From Bacteroidota bacterium (GTDB taxonomy: Bacteria > Bacteroidota > Bacteroidia > 2-12-FULL-35-15): DNA of 64,000 bases. Below are positions 8,981-17,532 of the stretch, piece by piece (positions within the stretch are counted from its first letter, which is position 1; every line of letters starts with the position of its first letter). The position numbers were made by a program, and so were the translations under genes. Location of the stretch: NCBI GenBank assembly GCA_025963725.1, contig JAOQAE010000002.1:248001-312000 (forward strand), read 5' to 3'. The notes beneath the pieces were generated by a model. That model saw nothing but the letters and a program-made list of their open reading frames with translations, searched no databases and was not told the DNA's origin.

Positions 8981-10357
8981 TTACAGCCGATCCTTTCGTT
9001 TCAGCTTATCCATGCTTTTCTGTATGTATGTCTCCGGAGGCAGGAGCGATTGCTGGATCTTTTTTGCATAGTGAATGCTGTCGAGGATCTCTTTCTGCTT
9101 TTCTTCTATAACAGCTTTCTGCCGTTCCGTTTCCTCCTTCTGCTGCGTGATGATGATGTTTGCCTTCTGCTTGTTCCTGTATCCTTTGAAGATCGCAAAA
9201 GCAAGTAAAAGCACCAGCGCGAAGCCGGTAAGAAGCACATTGCGCACTACCGCCTGGTGATGCTGCTCTTCTTTCACCATCTGGTCCTTTTTTTCCTGCT
9301 CCGCTTTTTCAACGGCCTGCTTTTTCTCAAACTCAAAGTTCATTTCGCTGCGCACCAGCTTTTTTGTATTCTCTTCATTGAAAATACTGTCGCGGTTGGC
9401 AATGTAGGCTTTGTAATAGCTGAGCGCCTTCACAGGCTCATGCTTCAGCTCGTACAGCTTGCTCAGGTTGAAGTTATTGTCCTGCGACGAAAACACAAGC
9501 CCCAGGCTGTCCGACATTGCAATGGCTTTCTGCAGGTAGCGCTCGGCTTCTCCGTAATTTTTCATATCGAGATAGATCGCGCCGATGTTCCCGAGGTTGA
9601 GCACAACATCCTGCACGGAGTTCATTTTTTCGAAAGTGGCGATCGCGCTTTTATAATATTCAAGCGATCTTGCAAAGTCTTTTTTTTCATAATAAATGTT
9701 GGCGATGTTATTGATCATCACCGCATACTCCTTTTCCTGCCCCTGTTCCCTGTACATGTCGAGCGCGATGCGGTAATTTTCCAGCGCCTTTTCATCGAGA
9801 TGCTGAGAGTGGTAAACCAGGCCGATGTGGGCATAGTTCTTCGCTACGCCATATTCCCTTTTCAGCTTTTTGTTCATCATCAGCGCCTTTTGAAGCGTTT
9901 CCAATGCATGCGCATAATTGCCCTGGTCGGCATACACCATCCCAATGTTCCCCGTTTGTACGGCTATGCCTGTTTGCTCGCCGATCTCTTCAAACAGCTT
10001 CAGCGCTTTGTAATAATTGTCGAGCGTGTTGGGATAATCGCTCTGGTAATAATAGATCACGCCTGCGTTGTTATATGCGCGGGCTTCGCCTTTTTTAAAG
10101 CCGATCCTTTTTGCGAGCTCCTGCGATTGCTTTGCAATGAGGGTCGCCTTCGGATAATTGGCGCCATCAATGTATTCCCAGCACAGTGCATTCAGCGAGT
10201 ACACTTTGTTTGAATCATCTACGCCGGTGCTGATGAGTGTTTCCAGCGAGTCGACCCTTCGCTTGTCCTGCGAAAACGCCTGCGTGCCCGCCATGCACAG
10301 CAGGAGCACAATGGCTTGGATGTATTTTTGCAGGCGCTGTGCCGACTGGATTTCCAT
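8981..10357 (-). CDS. TPR membrane protein with SpoIIE-type linker but no phosphatase domain
   Basis: The 458 residues begin with an export signal (residues 13-31), then about seven tetratricopeptide repeats (50-330) predicted in the periplasm, a membrane segment (NVLLTGFALVLLLAFAIF, about 372-390) and a cytosolic coiled coil. It ends with ILDSIHYAKKIQQSLLPPE and about 15 more residues. In many Bacteroidota proteins this last motif leads straight into a SpoIIE/PP2C phosphatase domain, which is absent here. The stop is followed by unrelated sequence. It probably senses something through the TPRs and signals by its coiled coil. A -7 box TATCTTTG lies at 10376-10383 on the minus strand. Confidence 0.82.
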   Translation of the reverse strand: MEIQSAQRLQKYIQAIVLLLCMAGTQAFSQDKRRVDSLETLISTGVDDSNKVYSLNALCWEYIDGANYPKATLIAKQSQELAKRIGFKKGEARAYNNAGVIYYYQSDYPNTLDNYYKALKLFEEIGEQTGIAVQTGNIGMVYADQGNYAHALETLQKALMMNKKLKREYGVAKNYAHIGLVYHSQHLDEKALENYRIALDMYREQGQEKEYAVMINNIANIYYEKKDFARSLEYYKSAIATFEKMNSVQDVVLNLGNIGAIYLDMKNYGEAERYLQKAIAMSDSLGLVFSSQDNNFNLSKLYELKHEPVKALSYYKAYIANRDSIFNEENTKKLVRSEMNFEFEKKQAVEKAEQEKKDQMVKEEQHHQAVVRNVLLTGFALVLLLAFAIFKGYRNKQKANIIITQQKEETERQKAVIEEKQKEILDSIHYAKKIQQSLLPPETYIQKSMDKLKRKDRL

Positions 10358-10375
10358 TAGGTTTGATTAAGGCTT

Positions 10376-10428
10376 CAAAGATAAAATAATTTAGTTCCCT
10401 TGAAGATCAGGGATTTTTTTTAGATTTG
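10376..10428. promoter_or_regulatory. Divergent promoters for TPR gene and STAS/SEC14-like gene
   Basis: On the minus strand TATCTTTG (10376-10383) serves the TPR gene. On the plus strand TTG (10400-10402), 18 bases and TAGATTTG (10421-10428) make a complete Bacteroidota promoter for the gene at 10452. The two start regions are within 50 bp of each other. Confidence 0.65.
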
Positions 10429-10451
10429 TTTCGAAACACTTTCAGCCCCCT

Positions 10452-10856
10452 ATGCAGTTAAAACAGAAGGTATGCAGGACCCTGCATACTGAAATATCGT
10501 TGGATGAGGATGGTATACTCTGGCTGCGGCCCGATGCAAATTCCGATCTCGGCCTTGATGAGGTTACAGCCTGCTTTGATACTTACCGTGAAATGGGCAT
10601 CGGCCCAAACAATAAAGTGTTGCAGGTGATAGATGCGCAGAAGGATGTAACGATGGACAGGGAGGGAAGGGAGTACGCGGCACAGCATGGGAATGATTTT
10701 TTTATTGCTTCCGCGATCATCAGCACCAATTTATCCATCCGGCTGATCGTGAATTTCTTTAACCTGTTCTATAAAACAAAAACAGTCCCTTTTAAATTGT
10801 TCGGCAATGAAGAGTCGGCCAAACGCTGGCTGCTGAAGTTCAGGGAAGAGCTGTAA
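10452..10856 (+). CDS. STAS/SEC14-like (SpoIIAA-like) protein
   Basis: This 134-residue protein has the alternating beta/alpha pattern of SpoIIAA-like proteins: an N-terminal strand pair (EISLDEDGILWLRPD), a helix, the central strand NKVLQVIDAQKDV, and a C-terminal PFKLFGNEESAKRWLLKF. The same ending occurs in the protein at 44130 (TKVFSNDKDAKAWIAQYL), so the two are distant relatives. No phosphorylatable DSSG motif is visible. It is divergent from the TPR/SpoIIE-linker gene, a possible functional link. The role is unknown; binding or scaffold functions are common in the fold. Confidence 0.65.
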   Translation: MQLKQKVCRTLHTEISLDEDGILWLRPDANSDLGLDEVTACFDTYREMGIGPNNKVLQVIDAQKDVTMDREGREYAAQHGNDFFIASAIISTNLSIRLIVNFFNLFYKTKTVPFKLFGNEESAKRWLLKFREEL

Positions 10857-10868
10857 GACTCTGAAATC

Positions 10869-11699
10869 TCAATTTCTTTTCACAACCCTGAACCCCTGGT
10901 TCGAAAAAGAAGCATGGATATTCACGTGCCCGATGTCGGCAGAGTTGAAGAAGTTGCAGGAGCGCTTTGAGCACCACCAGGAGCCTCCACGCGAGGATGC
11001 TATGTTTTTGTATTGCTTTGCATTCTCTGTAAGCCCCGAACAAAACTCAAACACATTTCCATACACATCATACAACTCAAACGCATTCGGCTTGTACGAT
11101 GCTGCCGGCGAGGTGTACAGGTGGTCTTCATTTTCACCCGCAGCCATGTGATTTTTTCCTTTCCAGATGTTCGCAAATTCATCGATCCTTCCTGGATCAG
11201 CTCCCCAGAAATAAATGGCAGTCGACCCGGCCCGGCTGGCGATCTCCCATTCGTCGAGCGAGGGCAGCCTCACTTCCGCCCAGCTGCAATATGCGTTCGC
11301 ATCCGTAAAGCTGATGCAGGTAACGGGATGCTCCATTTTCTGTTCGATGCCGCCGTTCTTTTTTCCGAAGGGAAACCTCCAGTTTGCGGTTGTATCTTCC
11401 ACCCATTCAAACTCATCGAGGCCAACATGAAAGGTCATCGCGTTCTTTGCTTTTTCCGCATCGGTTATGTAATGTGTTGCTGTTACGAAGGCTGAGAACT
11501 GCCTGTTGGTGATCTCTGTAGTGGAAATGGAATACGCATTCGCTTTCACGATCCGCAGCGGGTTTTCATAATGCATGTATTGGCCGAGGCAGTAATATCC
11601 CGCCGGGATCTCCGCAAAGGCAATACCTGCATTCTTTCTGCCGCTGCAGGAAAAGAGCAGGAGCAGAGCTGCAAATACAGTGATGATCTTTGCGCTCAC
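10869..11699 (-). CDS. Formylglycine-generating-enzyme-like (SUMF1) lipoprotein
   Basis: The 276 residues carry a lipoprotein signal (LLLLFSC, Cys18) and a complete FGE-sulfatase domain: EIPAGYYCLG, TTEITNRQFSAFV, HPVTCISFTDANAYCSWA, RLPSLDEWEIASRAG, LYDVYGNVFEFC, RGGSWW and NQGFRVV. True FGEs oxidise a sulfatase cysteine to formylglycine with a copper-binding Cys pair spaced five apart. Here Cys243 and Cys248 (CSKRSC) occupy that place. Most bacterial SUMF1 relatives, such as GldJ and GldK of gliding and T9SS, do not act as enzymes. No sulfatase is nearby. The ATG overlaps the upstream gene's stop (ATGA), so translation is coupled to it. Confidence 0.85.
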   Translation of the reverse strand: MSAKIITVFAALLLLFSCSGRKNAGIAFAEIPAGYYCLGQYMHYENPLRIVKANAYSISTTEITNRQFSAFVTATHYITDAEKAKNAMTFHVGLDEFEWVEDTTANWRFPFGKKNGGIEQKMEHPVTCISFTDANAYCSWAEVRLPSLDEWEIASRAGSTAIYFWGADPGRIDEFANIWKGKNHMAAGENEDHLYTSPAASYKPNAFELYDVYGNVFEFCSGLTENAKQYKNIASSRGGSWWCSKRSCNFFNSADIGHVNIHASFSNQGFRVVKRN

Positions 11700-12409
11700 T
11701 TGCCGGCCTTTTTTAATTCATAATAGGCGCCTGCCAGCGCGAGGATCTCATCACGGCGCTTATTCGTCAGCGCCACGGTCATCTCTTTTCTGAAATCCTT
11801 GTTTTCCTCGTTATACAAGGCCTTGTATAGTTCCGTCGCGATAAAAGGCGCGTACTGATCGTTCTTCATTAAAAGCATGAGAACGGTAAGGATGTAGGTG
11901 TCTTTTAATTTTTGCGGCTGTCGTTCCAGGATCTTCTTCAGCGTTGGAATGGCTTCGTATCCGGCAAGATTAACAATGGTCTGCTTATAATCATCGGAAA
12001 TGCCCGCTTCGTTTTCAAAACAGTGGCTGATAATGTACATCACCGAATCCCTGTTCTTTTTGAGCGATTCCCATTGCCGGAAGCTCATAGTTAGCCCTTC
12101 TCCCTTGCGCGGAAGGATGGAATGGATCTTTTCGCTTTCATCCGCAGCCCTGCTGTACCGGGAGCACGACTGGTAATACTGCTCGGGAAAATGATGCGCG
12201 TATATCACAAGCGCCATCACATCGAGTGAAGCAAGGTCGGCCTCGCTTAATTTCTTTGCTTCCCATTCCTCTTTCGGCTTGGGCGTTTTATTCATGAGCG
12301 CGTTCAGCCTCGGGGAGGAAAAGCAGGGGAGAGGGCTTTCGCCCGGATTGCCTTTAAATGCAAAGCAGAAGAATACGGCAAGGATACCTAAGAAAGTAAA
12401 GGGCCTCAT
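11696..12409 (-). CDS. Exported hypothetical protein, paralogue of the next gene
   Basis: The family is unknown to me. The 237-residue product has an N-terminal export signal (FLGILAVFFCFAFKG). It aligns clearly with the product of 12458-13234: LASLDVMALVIYAHHFPEQY, HSILPRKGEG and CFENEAGISDDYK recur, as does the end ALAGAYYELKKAGK. Its mostly helical pattern, with EAIPTLKKIL and KDTYILTVLMLLM, suggests a HEAT-like or TPR-like scaffold. It is the middle gene of an operon whose last gene is the FGE-like lipoprotein, with which it overlaps by four bases. Confidence 0.7.
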   Translation of the reverse strand: MRPFTFLGILAVFFCFAFKGNPGESPLPCFSSPRLNALMNKTPKPKEEWEAKKLSEADLASLDVMALVIYAHHFPEQYYQSCSRYSRAADESEKIHSILPRKGEGLTMSFRQWESLKKNRDSVMYIISHCFENEAGISDDYKQTIVNLAGYEAIPTLKKILERQPQKLKDTYILTVLMLLMKNDQYAPFIATELYKALYNEENKDFRKEMTVALTNKRRDEILALAGAYYELKKAGK

Positions 12410-12457
12410 AGTTCGGGATTTGACCTAAAGATAATAAAATGATTGGTGAAGAGTTTC

Positions 12458-13234
12458 TTATCCCGCTTTTTTGAATTCATAATATGCGCTTGCAAAAGCC
12501 ATGATCTCATCGTAATTTTTTTTATTTACCGGCACCGTCATGTCGTATTGATAATCCTCCCGGGTTTCATCATACAGCTTTTTATGAAGGTCCGAAGCTG
12601 CAAAGGGCGCATATTTATCCTGGTTCATGAGGATCATGAATAAGGTAAGTATATACGTATCCTTCGTTTGCTGTCTGGCGATCATTTTCTTCAGGGATGG
12701 AATGCATTCATAGCCGGAAAGTAGGCAGACAGTGGTTTTATAATCATCCGGAATGGCGGAAGCATTTTCGAAGCAGCGGTTAAAAAGCAGCAGAACAGAA
12801 TCGCGGTGATCCTTCAGCAATTGATATTGCCTGTCGCTCATGTAAAACCCTTCACCCTTACGCGGCAGTGAAGAATGGATCTTTGTATTGTAGCTGAGCT
12901 CCTTAAAGTAGATGCTGCAGGATTGCAGGTACTGTTCGGGATGCTGGTGTGCAAAAACGATGATCCCGGTTACATCAAGCGCCGCAAGCTCTTTATCCGT
13001 CAGTTCCGAAGTTTTGCCATCTTTCCCTGCATGTTCTGCCAGGAGCGTATCGAGCTTTGCAGAGTAAAAGCAGTGAAGCGCGGATGCAGGTGCCAGCCTG
13101 AGGCTGTCGGCCGGCTGACTGTACAGGAAGGAATCCTCGAGTGCAGGCGCTTCCGGCTTATGGGAACTGCCGGTGCATGCCGGGCTTGCCGATAATAAAA
13201 GAAGAATAATAAATGCGGCTGCGAAACGTTCCAT
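12458..13234 (-). CDS. Exported hypothetical protein, first gene of FGE operon
   Basis: This 258-residue protein begins with an export signal (FIILLLLSASPAC); Cys20 could carry lipid although SPAC is a weak lipobox. From about residue 75 it is paralogous to the next gene: DVTGIIVFAHQHPEQYLQSC, HSSLPRKGEGFYMSDRQY, CFENASAIPDDYKTTV, ECIPSLKKMI and SAYYEFKKAG. The paralogue follows after 48 bp and then the FGE-like gene. The duplicated pair beside an FGE-like lipoprotein suggests one periplasmic assembly, but this is inference. No function is assigned. Confidence 0.7.
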   Translation of the reverse strand: MERFAAAFIILLLLSASPACTGSSHKPEAPALEDSFLYSQPADSLRLAPASALHCFYSAKLDTLLAEHAGKDGKTSELTDKELAALDVTGIIVFAHQHPEQYLQSCSIYFKELSYNTKIHSSLPRKGEGFYMSDRQYQLLKDHRDSVLLLFNRCFENASAIPDDYKTTVCLLSGYECIPSLKKMIARQQTKDTYILTLFMILMNQDKYAPFAASDLHKKLYDETREDYQYDMTVPVNKKNYDEIMAFASAYYEFKKAG

Positions 13235-13409
13235 AAAGACCGGGATTTGATTTTACAAATACGAAATTGCCCTTTTTATTCCTGCGAAGGCAAAAGGAAG
13301 TGTTAATAAATGCTTAATTTTATATAATTAACTGTTTTTCAGCATCTTATTTATGCTTATCTAAAATGAATTCCGGGTCCGGGCTGGCCTTTACAAAAAA
13401 ATAAAGTGT

Positions 13410-13443
13410 TTTGCTTTAGCGAAAGGGAAAATTCGTATCTTTG
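13410..13443 (+). promoter_or_regulatory. rpsA promoter
   Basis: TTTG (13410-13413), 22 bases, then TATCTTTG (13436-13443): a full Bacteroidota promoter. It gives a leader of about 108 bases for rpsA. Confidence 0.7.
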
Positions 13444-13488
13444 TGTCCCTTAAAAATAATAAGGATCAATCAATTCAGTACTAACCCC

Positions 13489-13550
13489 TTCAATTGAGCT
13501 GGAGATCAGCCTCTTGAATACAAAAAAAGCCTTCCTGCACTCAGCAGGAA
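13489..13550 (+). promoter_or_regulatory. Structured rpsA leader with two hairpins
   Basis: The first hairpin spans 13489-13518 (TTCAA/TTGAA closing, with GAG/CTC and CTG/CAG inside). The second is perfect: TTCCTGC (13532-13538), loop ACTCA, GCAGGAA (13544-13550), ending seven bases before the ATG. The purine-rich AGGAA lies in its 3' arm. S1 autoregulates its own mRNA in other bacteria, so this may be its binding site; that is inference. The rest of the 13235-13557 gap is AT-rich with nothing more visible. Confidence 0.5.
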
Positions 13551-13557
13551 AAATTAA

Positions 13558-15375
13558 ATGGCAGAAACAGTAACAGCTCCTGTAGAGCTTGAAGCATTTG
13601 ACTGGAACGCAGTCGGAAAAAAAGGTGAAGGTTATACAAAAGAAGAGCGCGAACAGCTTGACTCTATCTATGAAAAAACCTTAAAATCAGTAGCACAGAA
13701 TGAAATTATTGACGGAACTGTTGTTGCAAAGAACAACAAGGAAGTTGTAGTTAACATCGGTTACAAGTCTGACGGTGTAGTTCAGTTGACTGAATTCCGT
13801 TACAACCCGGATCTTAAGGTTGGAGACAAAGTGGAAGTGTATGTAGAGAGCCAGGAAGATAAAAGCGGTCAGCTGATCCTTTCCCACAAAACTGCCCGTG
13901 CAATGAAATCATGGGAGCGTGTTAACCAGGCGCTTGAAAATGACGAGATCATCAAAGGATATGTTAAATGCCGTACAAAAGGTGGCCTTATCGCCGATGT
14001 ATTTGGTATTGAGGCATTCTTACCGGGATCACAGATCGATGTTAAGCCGATCCGCGATTACGATATTTATGTAGGTAAAACAATGGAGTTCAAAGTTGTG
14101 AAGATCAACAATGAGTTCAAAAACGTTGTTGTTTCCCACAAAGCTCTTATCGAAGCTGAGCTTGAGCAGCAGAAGAAAGAGATCATCTCCAAACTTGAAA
14201 AAGGACAGGTTCTTGAAGGAACTGTTAAAAACATCACTTCTTACGGTGTGTTTATCGATCTTGGCGGTGTTGACGGACTTATCCACATCACCGACCTTTC
14301 CTGGGGCCGTATCAACCACCCGGAAGAGATCGTTAAGCTTGACCAGAAGATCAACGTGGTTATCCTTGATTTCGACAACGAGAAAAAACGTATTGCACTG
14401 GGCTTGAAACAGCTTTCCGCGCACCCTTGGGATGCATTGAAATCTGACCTTGCCGTAGGTGATAAAGTAAAAGGTAAAGTGGTTGTGATCGCTGATTACG
14501 GCGCGTTCGTAGAGATCGCACCGGGCGTTGAAGGCCTGATCCACGTTTCAGAAATGAGCTGGAGCCAGCATTTACGCACTGCACACGACTTCTTAAAAGT
14601 AGGTGATGAAGTGGAAGCTGTTGTATTGACACTTGACCGCGAAGAGCGTAAAATGTCATTAGGTATCAAACAACTGATGCCTGATCCTTGGAACGGCGTT
14701 ATTGAGAAATACGCAAAAGGAACACGCCACTCTGCAACCGTACGCAACTTCACTAACTTCGGTATTTTCGTAGAATTAGAAGAAGGTGTTGACGGACTGA
14801 TCCACATCTCTGACCTTTCCTGGTCTAAAAAGATCAAGCATCCATCAGAATTCACCAAGATCGGTGACAAGATCGATGTAGTTGTTCTGGAGATCGACGG
14901 TGAGAACCGCAGGTTGAGCCTCGGACACAAACAGCTGGAAGAAAATCCATGGGATGTGTTTGAAACAGTGTTCACACTGGATTCTATCCACCAGGGAACG
15001 ATCATCAACATCATGGACAAAGGTGCGATCATCTCCATGCCATACGGTGTTGAAGCATTTGCCCCTACACGTCACTTAATGAAGCCTGATGGCACTTCTG
15101 CGAAAGTGGAGGAAGTACTGGATTTCAAAGTGATCGAGTTCAACAAAGAAAACAAAAAGATCATCGTATCTCACAGCAAGGTGAACGAAGAAGTGGCAGC
15201 TCACGAAAGAGCAGCAGTTTCCGACGCTAAGAAAGCTGAGAGAGATGAAACAGATAAAGCTGTTAAGAAAATGAAGAGCAGCGTTGAGAAATCAACTTTA
15301 GGTGACCTTGATGTTCTTTCCAATCTGAAAGCAGATATGGAAGAAACAGAGAAAAAATCTAAAAAATCTGAATAA
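13558..15375 (+). CDS. rpsA: 30S ribosomal protein S1
   Basis: S1 binds mRNA on the small subunit and helps translation initiation. The 605 residues contain six S1 (OB-fold) repeats, with the clearest in the middle: KGQVLEGTVKNITSYGVF, VGDKVKGKVVVIADYGAF and YAKGTRHSATVRNFTNFGIF. The repeats are followed by VDGLIHISDLSW-type endings. The first two repeats (about 50-200) are the more divergent ribosome-binding ones. The C-terminal 50 residues are Lys/Glu-rich. Codon use is plain and highly regular, fitting strong expression. It has its own promoter, a structured leader and a terminator, and so is monocistronic. Confidence 0.98.
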   Translation: MAETVTAPVELEAFDWNAVGKKGEGYTKEEREQLDSIYEKTLKSVAQNEIIDGTVVAKNNKEVVVNIGYKSDGVVQLTEFRYNPDLKVGDKVEVYVESQEDKSGQLILSHKTARAMKSWERVNQALENDEIIKGYVKCRTKGGLIADVFGIEAFLPGSQIDVKPIRDYDIYVGKTMEFKVVKINNEFKNVVVSHKALIEAELEQQKKEIISKLEKGQVLEGTVKNITSYGVFIDLGGVDGLIHITDLSWGRINHPEEIVKLDQKINVVILDFDNEKKRIALGLKQLSAHPWDALKSDLAVGDKVKGKVVVIADYGAFVEIAPGVEGLIHVSEMSWSQHLRTAHDFLKVGDEVEAVVLTLDREERKMSLGIKQLMPDPWNGVIEKYAKGTRHSATVRNFTNFGIFVELEEGVDGLIHISDLSWSKKIKHPSEFTKIGDKIDVVVLEIDGENRRLSLGHKQLEENPWDVFETVFTLDSIHQGTIINIMDKGAIISMPYGVEAFAPTRHLMKPDGTSAKVEEVLDFKVIEFNKENKKIIVSHSKVNEEVAAHERAAVSDAKKAERDETDKAVKKMKSSVEKSTLGDLDVLSNLKADMEETEKKSKKSE

Positions 15376-15438
15376 TCCCATTTTGTCCTTCCCGCAAGGG
15401 AAAGGCAGAATCTAAAGATCACGCCATGGTTTTTAGGG

Positions 15439-15470
15439 AAAGCCCCACAGAAATGTGGGGCTTTTTATTT
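15439..15470 (+). terminator. Intrinsic terminator of rpsA
   Basis: AAAGCCCCACA (15439-15449), loop GAAA, TGTGGGGCTTT (15454-15464), then more Ts: an 11-bp stem with a stable tetraloop. Confidence 0.92.
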
Positions 15471-15552
15471 TTCCTTCTGGCTCATTTTTTTTATGGATCA
15501 TCAATGCCAGTCGCCGGTATTTACCGGCAGGCTTGTCCATAAAGACCTTAAA

Positions 15553-17520
15553 ATGAGAAAATCATACTTCCTGCTTTTTCTTACCGGCATCGTGCTGAGT
15601 GCCACATCGGTTGCCCAGTCGACCTTTTATAAGCAGCTTACCGGCTTCAACACCAGCCTTGAAGTAAAATCGGTTGCGTCGCCCGATGGGGGATGGGTCA
15701 CCGGCGGCACTTCCGACGGAATAAAGCTTGTGAAATACGACAAATGCGGTAATATCGAGTGGAGCAAGCATTACAGCGGCGGTAACATTGTTGATTGTGT
15801 GGATATTGTTGCAAATGCCAGCGGCGGCTTCTGCATCACGGGCTATTCGGGCAGCGACCCTGCGCATCCCGATGTTTACCTGCTGAAGCTGGACCACAGC
15901 GGAAACGTGGTTTTCTGCAAGGAATACCAGGCGGCGACAAGGGAGGATACATATTCCCTGGGGGAGGACAGTTCCGGCAACCTGTATATCAACGGAAACT
16001 CGGTGGTGTCAGGCTCATTGGATCCGGGCGGCAATTTCATCATTAAGACCGATTCTCTCGGAACCATTCTCTGGAGCAACCTGTATGGCTGGGGCGGCAT
16101 GTGGGCACGTGCTCATGTTTGCAGCGACGGAGGCGTGCTCCGCAGCGGCGGCCATTCCGACATTTACAAAGTGGATGCGGCCGGAAATGTGCTCTGGGCT
16201 AAACGCGGTTTTTATTCAACCGACGAGTCTGTGGAGCTGGCCGACGGCTATGTGATCCCCGGATATACCGGCCGGAAATACCTTTGCAAGCTCGACTTCA
16301 ATGGCAACCTTATGTGGGTCAGCAGCCAGTACGGTTCCACCAGCGCTGTGCAGCAGCTTGCCGTTTCCGCCTCAGGAAACCCTGTGGTGGTGGGACTCTC
16401 TGCCGCAACTGAATACGATAAGGCTACGGGCAACTATCTGCATCATACAAATTATCTGTCGCCTTCCCTGGGAATTTCAAACGTGCACATCACCGATATC
16501 AACCGCCTCAGCAATAATGCTTTTATTATGGCCGGCTACCAGGGAGGCGGTGTTATTTTTAATCAAAAGGTCAATGCCGGGCTCCACGCGGGATGTGCCG
16601 ACAGTGCATTGGTACGGGTGGATACTGCAGCAGCGCCTTTGCTTAACATCCACGATACCGCTTATGCGCCTTCTCCAAAGAGTTTTGTAACAACATCGCT
16701 GAGCGTTACCGCCGTGGATTTTGATCCCTTAGAAGTGAATGTGTGCTCACATTATGAGCCGATCGTTTTTAGCGTCATTCCGCCGGATACCATCTGTGAA
16801 GGCCAGGCAACTACCTTATCTGTTTCGGCGCCTGCCGGACAGGAGGTTGAGTGGAGCTGGTACACTGCCAACTGCGGTGCCGACCTTGTTGGCACCGGAA
16901 CCTCCGTAATCGTTGGCCCGGGAGCTACGCAAACCTATTTTCTTAACGTCAAAGGTTGTGATACTACAGCCTGCGTGCCGGTTGTATTGTATGATCTGCC
17001 GAGGCCGGTTGCTGCATTCACAGCGGATTATATGGTGAACTGCGAAGGATTGAAAGCCGATCTGCACAATCAGAGCAGCAATGCCACGCAATACACCTGG
17101 AATTTCAGCGATGGCTTCTCCAGCAATGAAGCGGATGTAAGCCATGCACTCGGGCTTACCGGCGCCTTTAACGTTTCCCTTATCGCCACCAATGCAAATG
17201 CCTGCAGCGATACGATGACGCTTTCTGAAAATTACGGCTCTGTGATGGATCTGTTCCACATCTCTGTCCCCAATGTGTTCACACCGAATAATGATGGATC
17301 TAATGATACCTATTCGGTGATCAGCGATGCCGGCCTTGCAGGCTGCTTCAGCATGAAGATCTTCGACCGCTGGGGCCTCGAGATCTTCAGTTCAGAGCAG
17401 AAAGGCATGAAATGGGATGGAAGGACCAGCGCCGGTGAAAAAGTAAGCCCCGGAACCTATTTTTATCTTTTGAAAATAGCCGACACCGCCTACAAAGGCG
17501 AGATCACGCTGCTGGAATAA
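15553..17520 (+). CDS. Secreted T9SS type B cargo with PKD domain
   Basis: This extracellular protein is exported by Sec and then by the type IX system. The longest frame opens at 15493, but MRKSYFLLFLTGIVLSATSV at 15553 is a proper signal peptide. Residues 40-350 hold repeated segments of the form GGWVTGGTSDGIKLVKYD, a propeller-like pattern also seen in the proteins at 31073 and 41107. A PKD-type region follows (AAFTADYMVNCEG ... YTWNFSDGFSSNE). The last 85 residues (VPNVFTPNNDGSNDTY ... DRWGLEIF ... WDGRTSAGEKVSPGTYFYLL) form the gliding motility-associated (type B) sorting domain. The ligand is unknown. Confidence 0.9.
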   Translation: MRKSYFLLFLTGIVLSATSVAQSTFYKQLTGFNTSLEVKSVASPDGGWVTGGTSDGIKLVKYDKCGNIEWSKHYSGGNIVDCVDIVANASGGFCITGYSGSDPAHPDVYLLKLDHSGNVVFCKEYQAATREDTYSLGEDSSGNLYINGNSVVSGSLDPGGNFIIKTDSLGTILWSNLYGWGGMWARAHVCSDGGVLRSGGHSDIYKVDAAGNVLWAKRGFYSTDESVELADGYVIPGYTGRKYLCKLDFNGNLMWVSSQYGSTSAVQQLAVSASGNPVVVGLSAATEYDKATGNYLHHTNYLSPSLGISNVHITDINRLSNNAFIMAGYQGGGVIFNQKVNAGLHAGCADSALVRVDTAAAPLLNIHDTAYAPSPKSFVTTSLSVTAVDFDPLEVNVCSHYEPIVFSVIPPDTICEGQATTLSVSAPAGQEVEWSWYTANCGADLVGTGTSVIVGPGATQTYFLNVKGCDTTACVPVVLYDLPRPVAAFTADYMVNCEGLKADLHNQSSNATQYTWNFSDGFSSNEADVSHALGLTGAFNVSLIATNANACSDTMTLSENYGSVMDLFHISVPNVFTPNNDGSNDTYSVISDAGLAGCFSMKIFDRWGLEIFSSEQKGMKWDGRTSAGEKVSPGTYFYLLKIADTAYKGEITLLE

Positions 17521-17532
17521 AAGGCGGGTTTT

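Noticed and set aside
9257-10213. A 318-residue open frame on the plus strand
   Set aside because: Antisense to the TPR gene, with clear repeats and a membrane segment in the minus frame.
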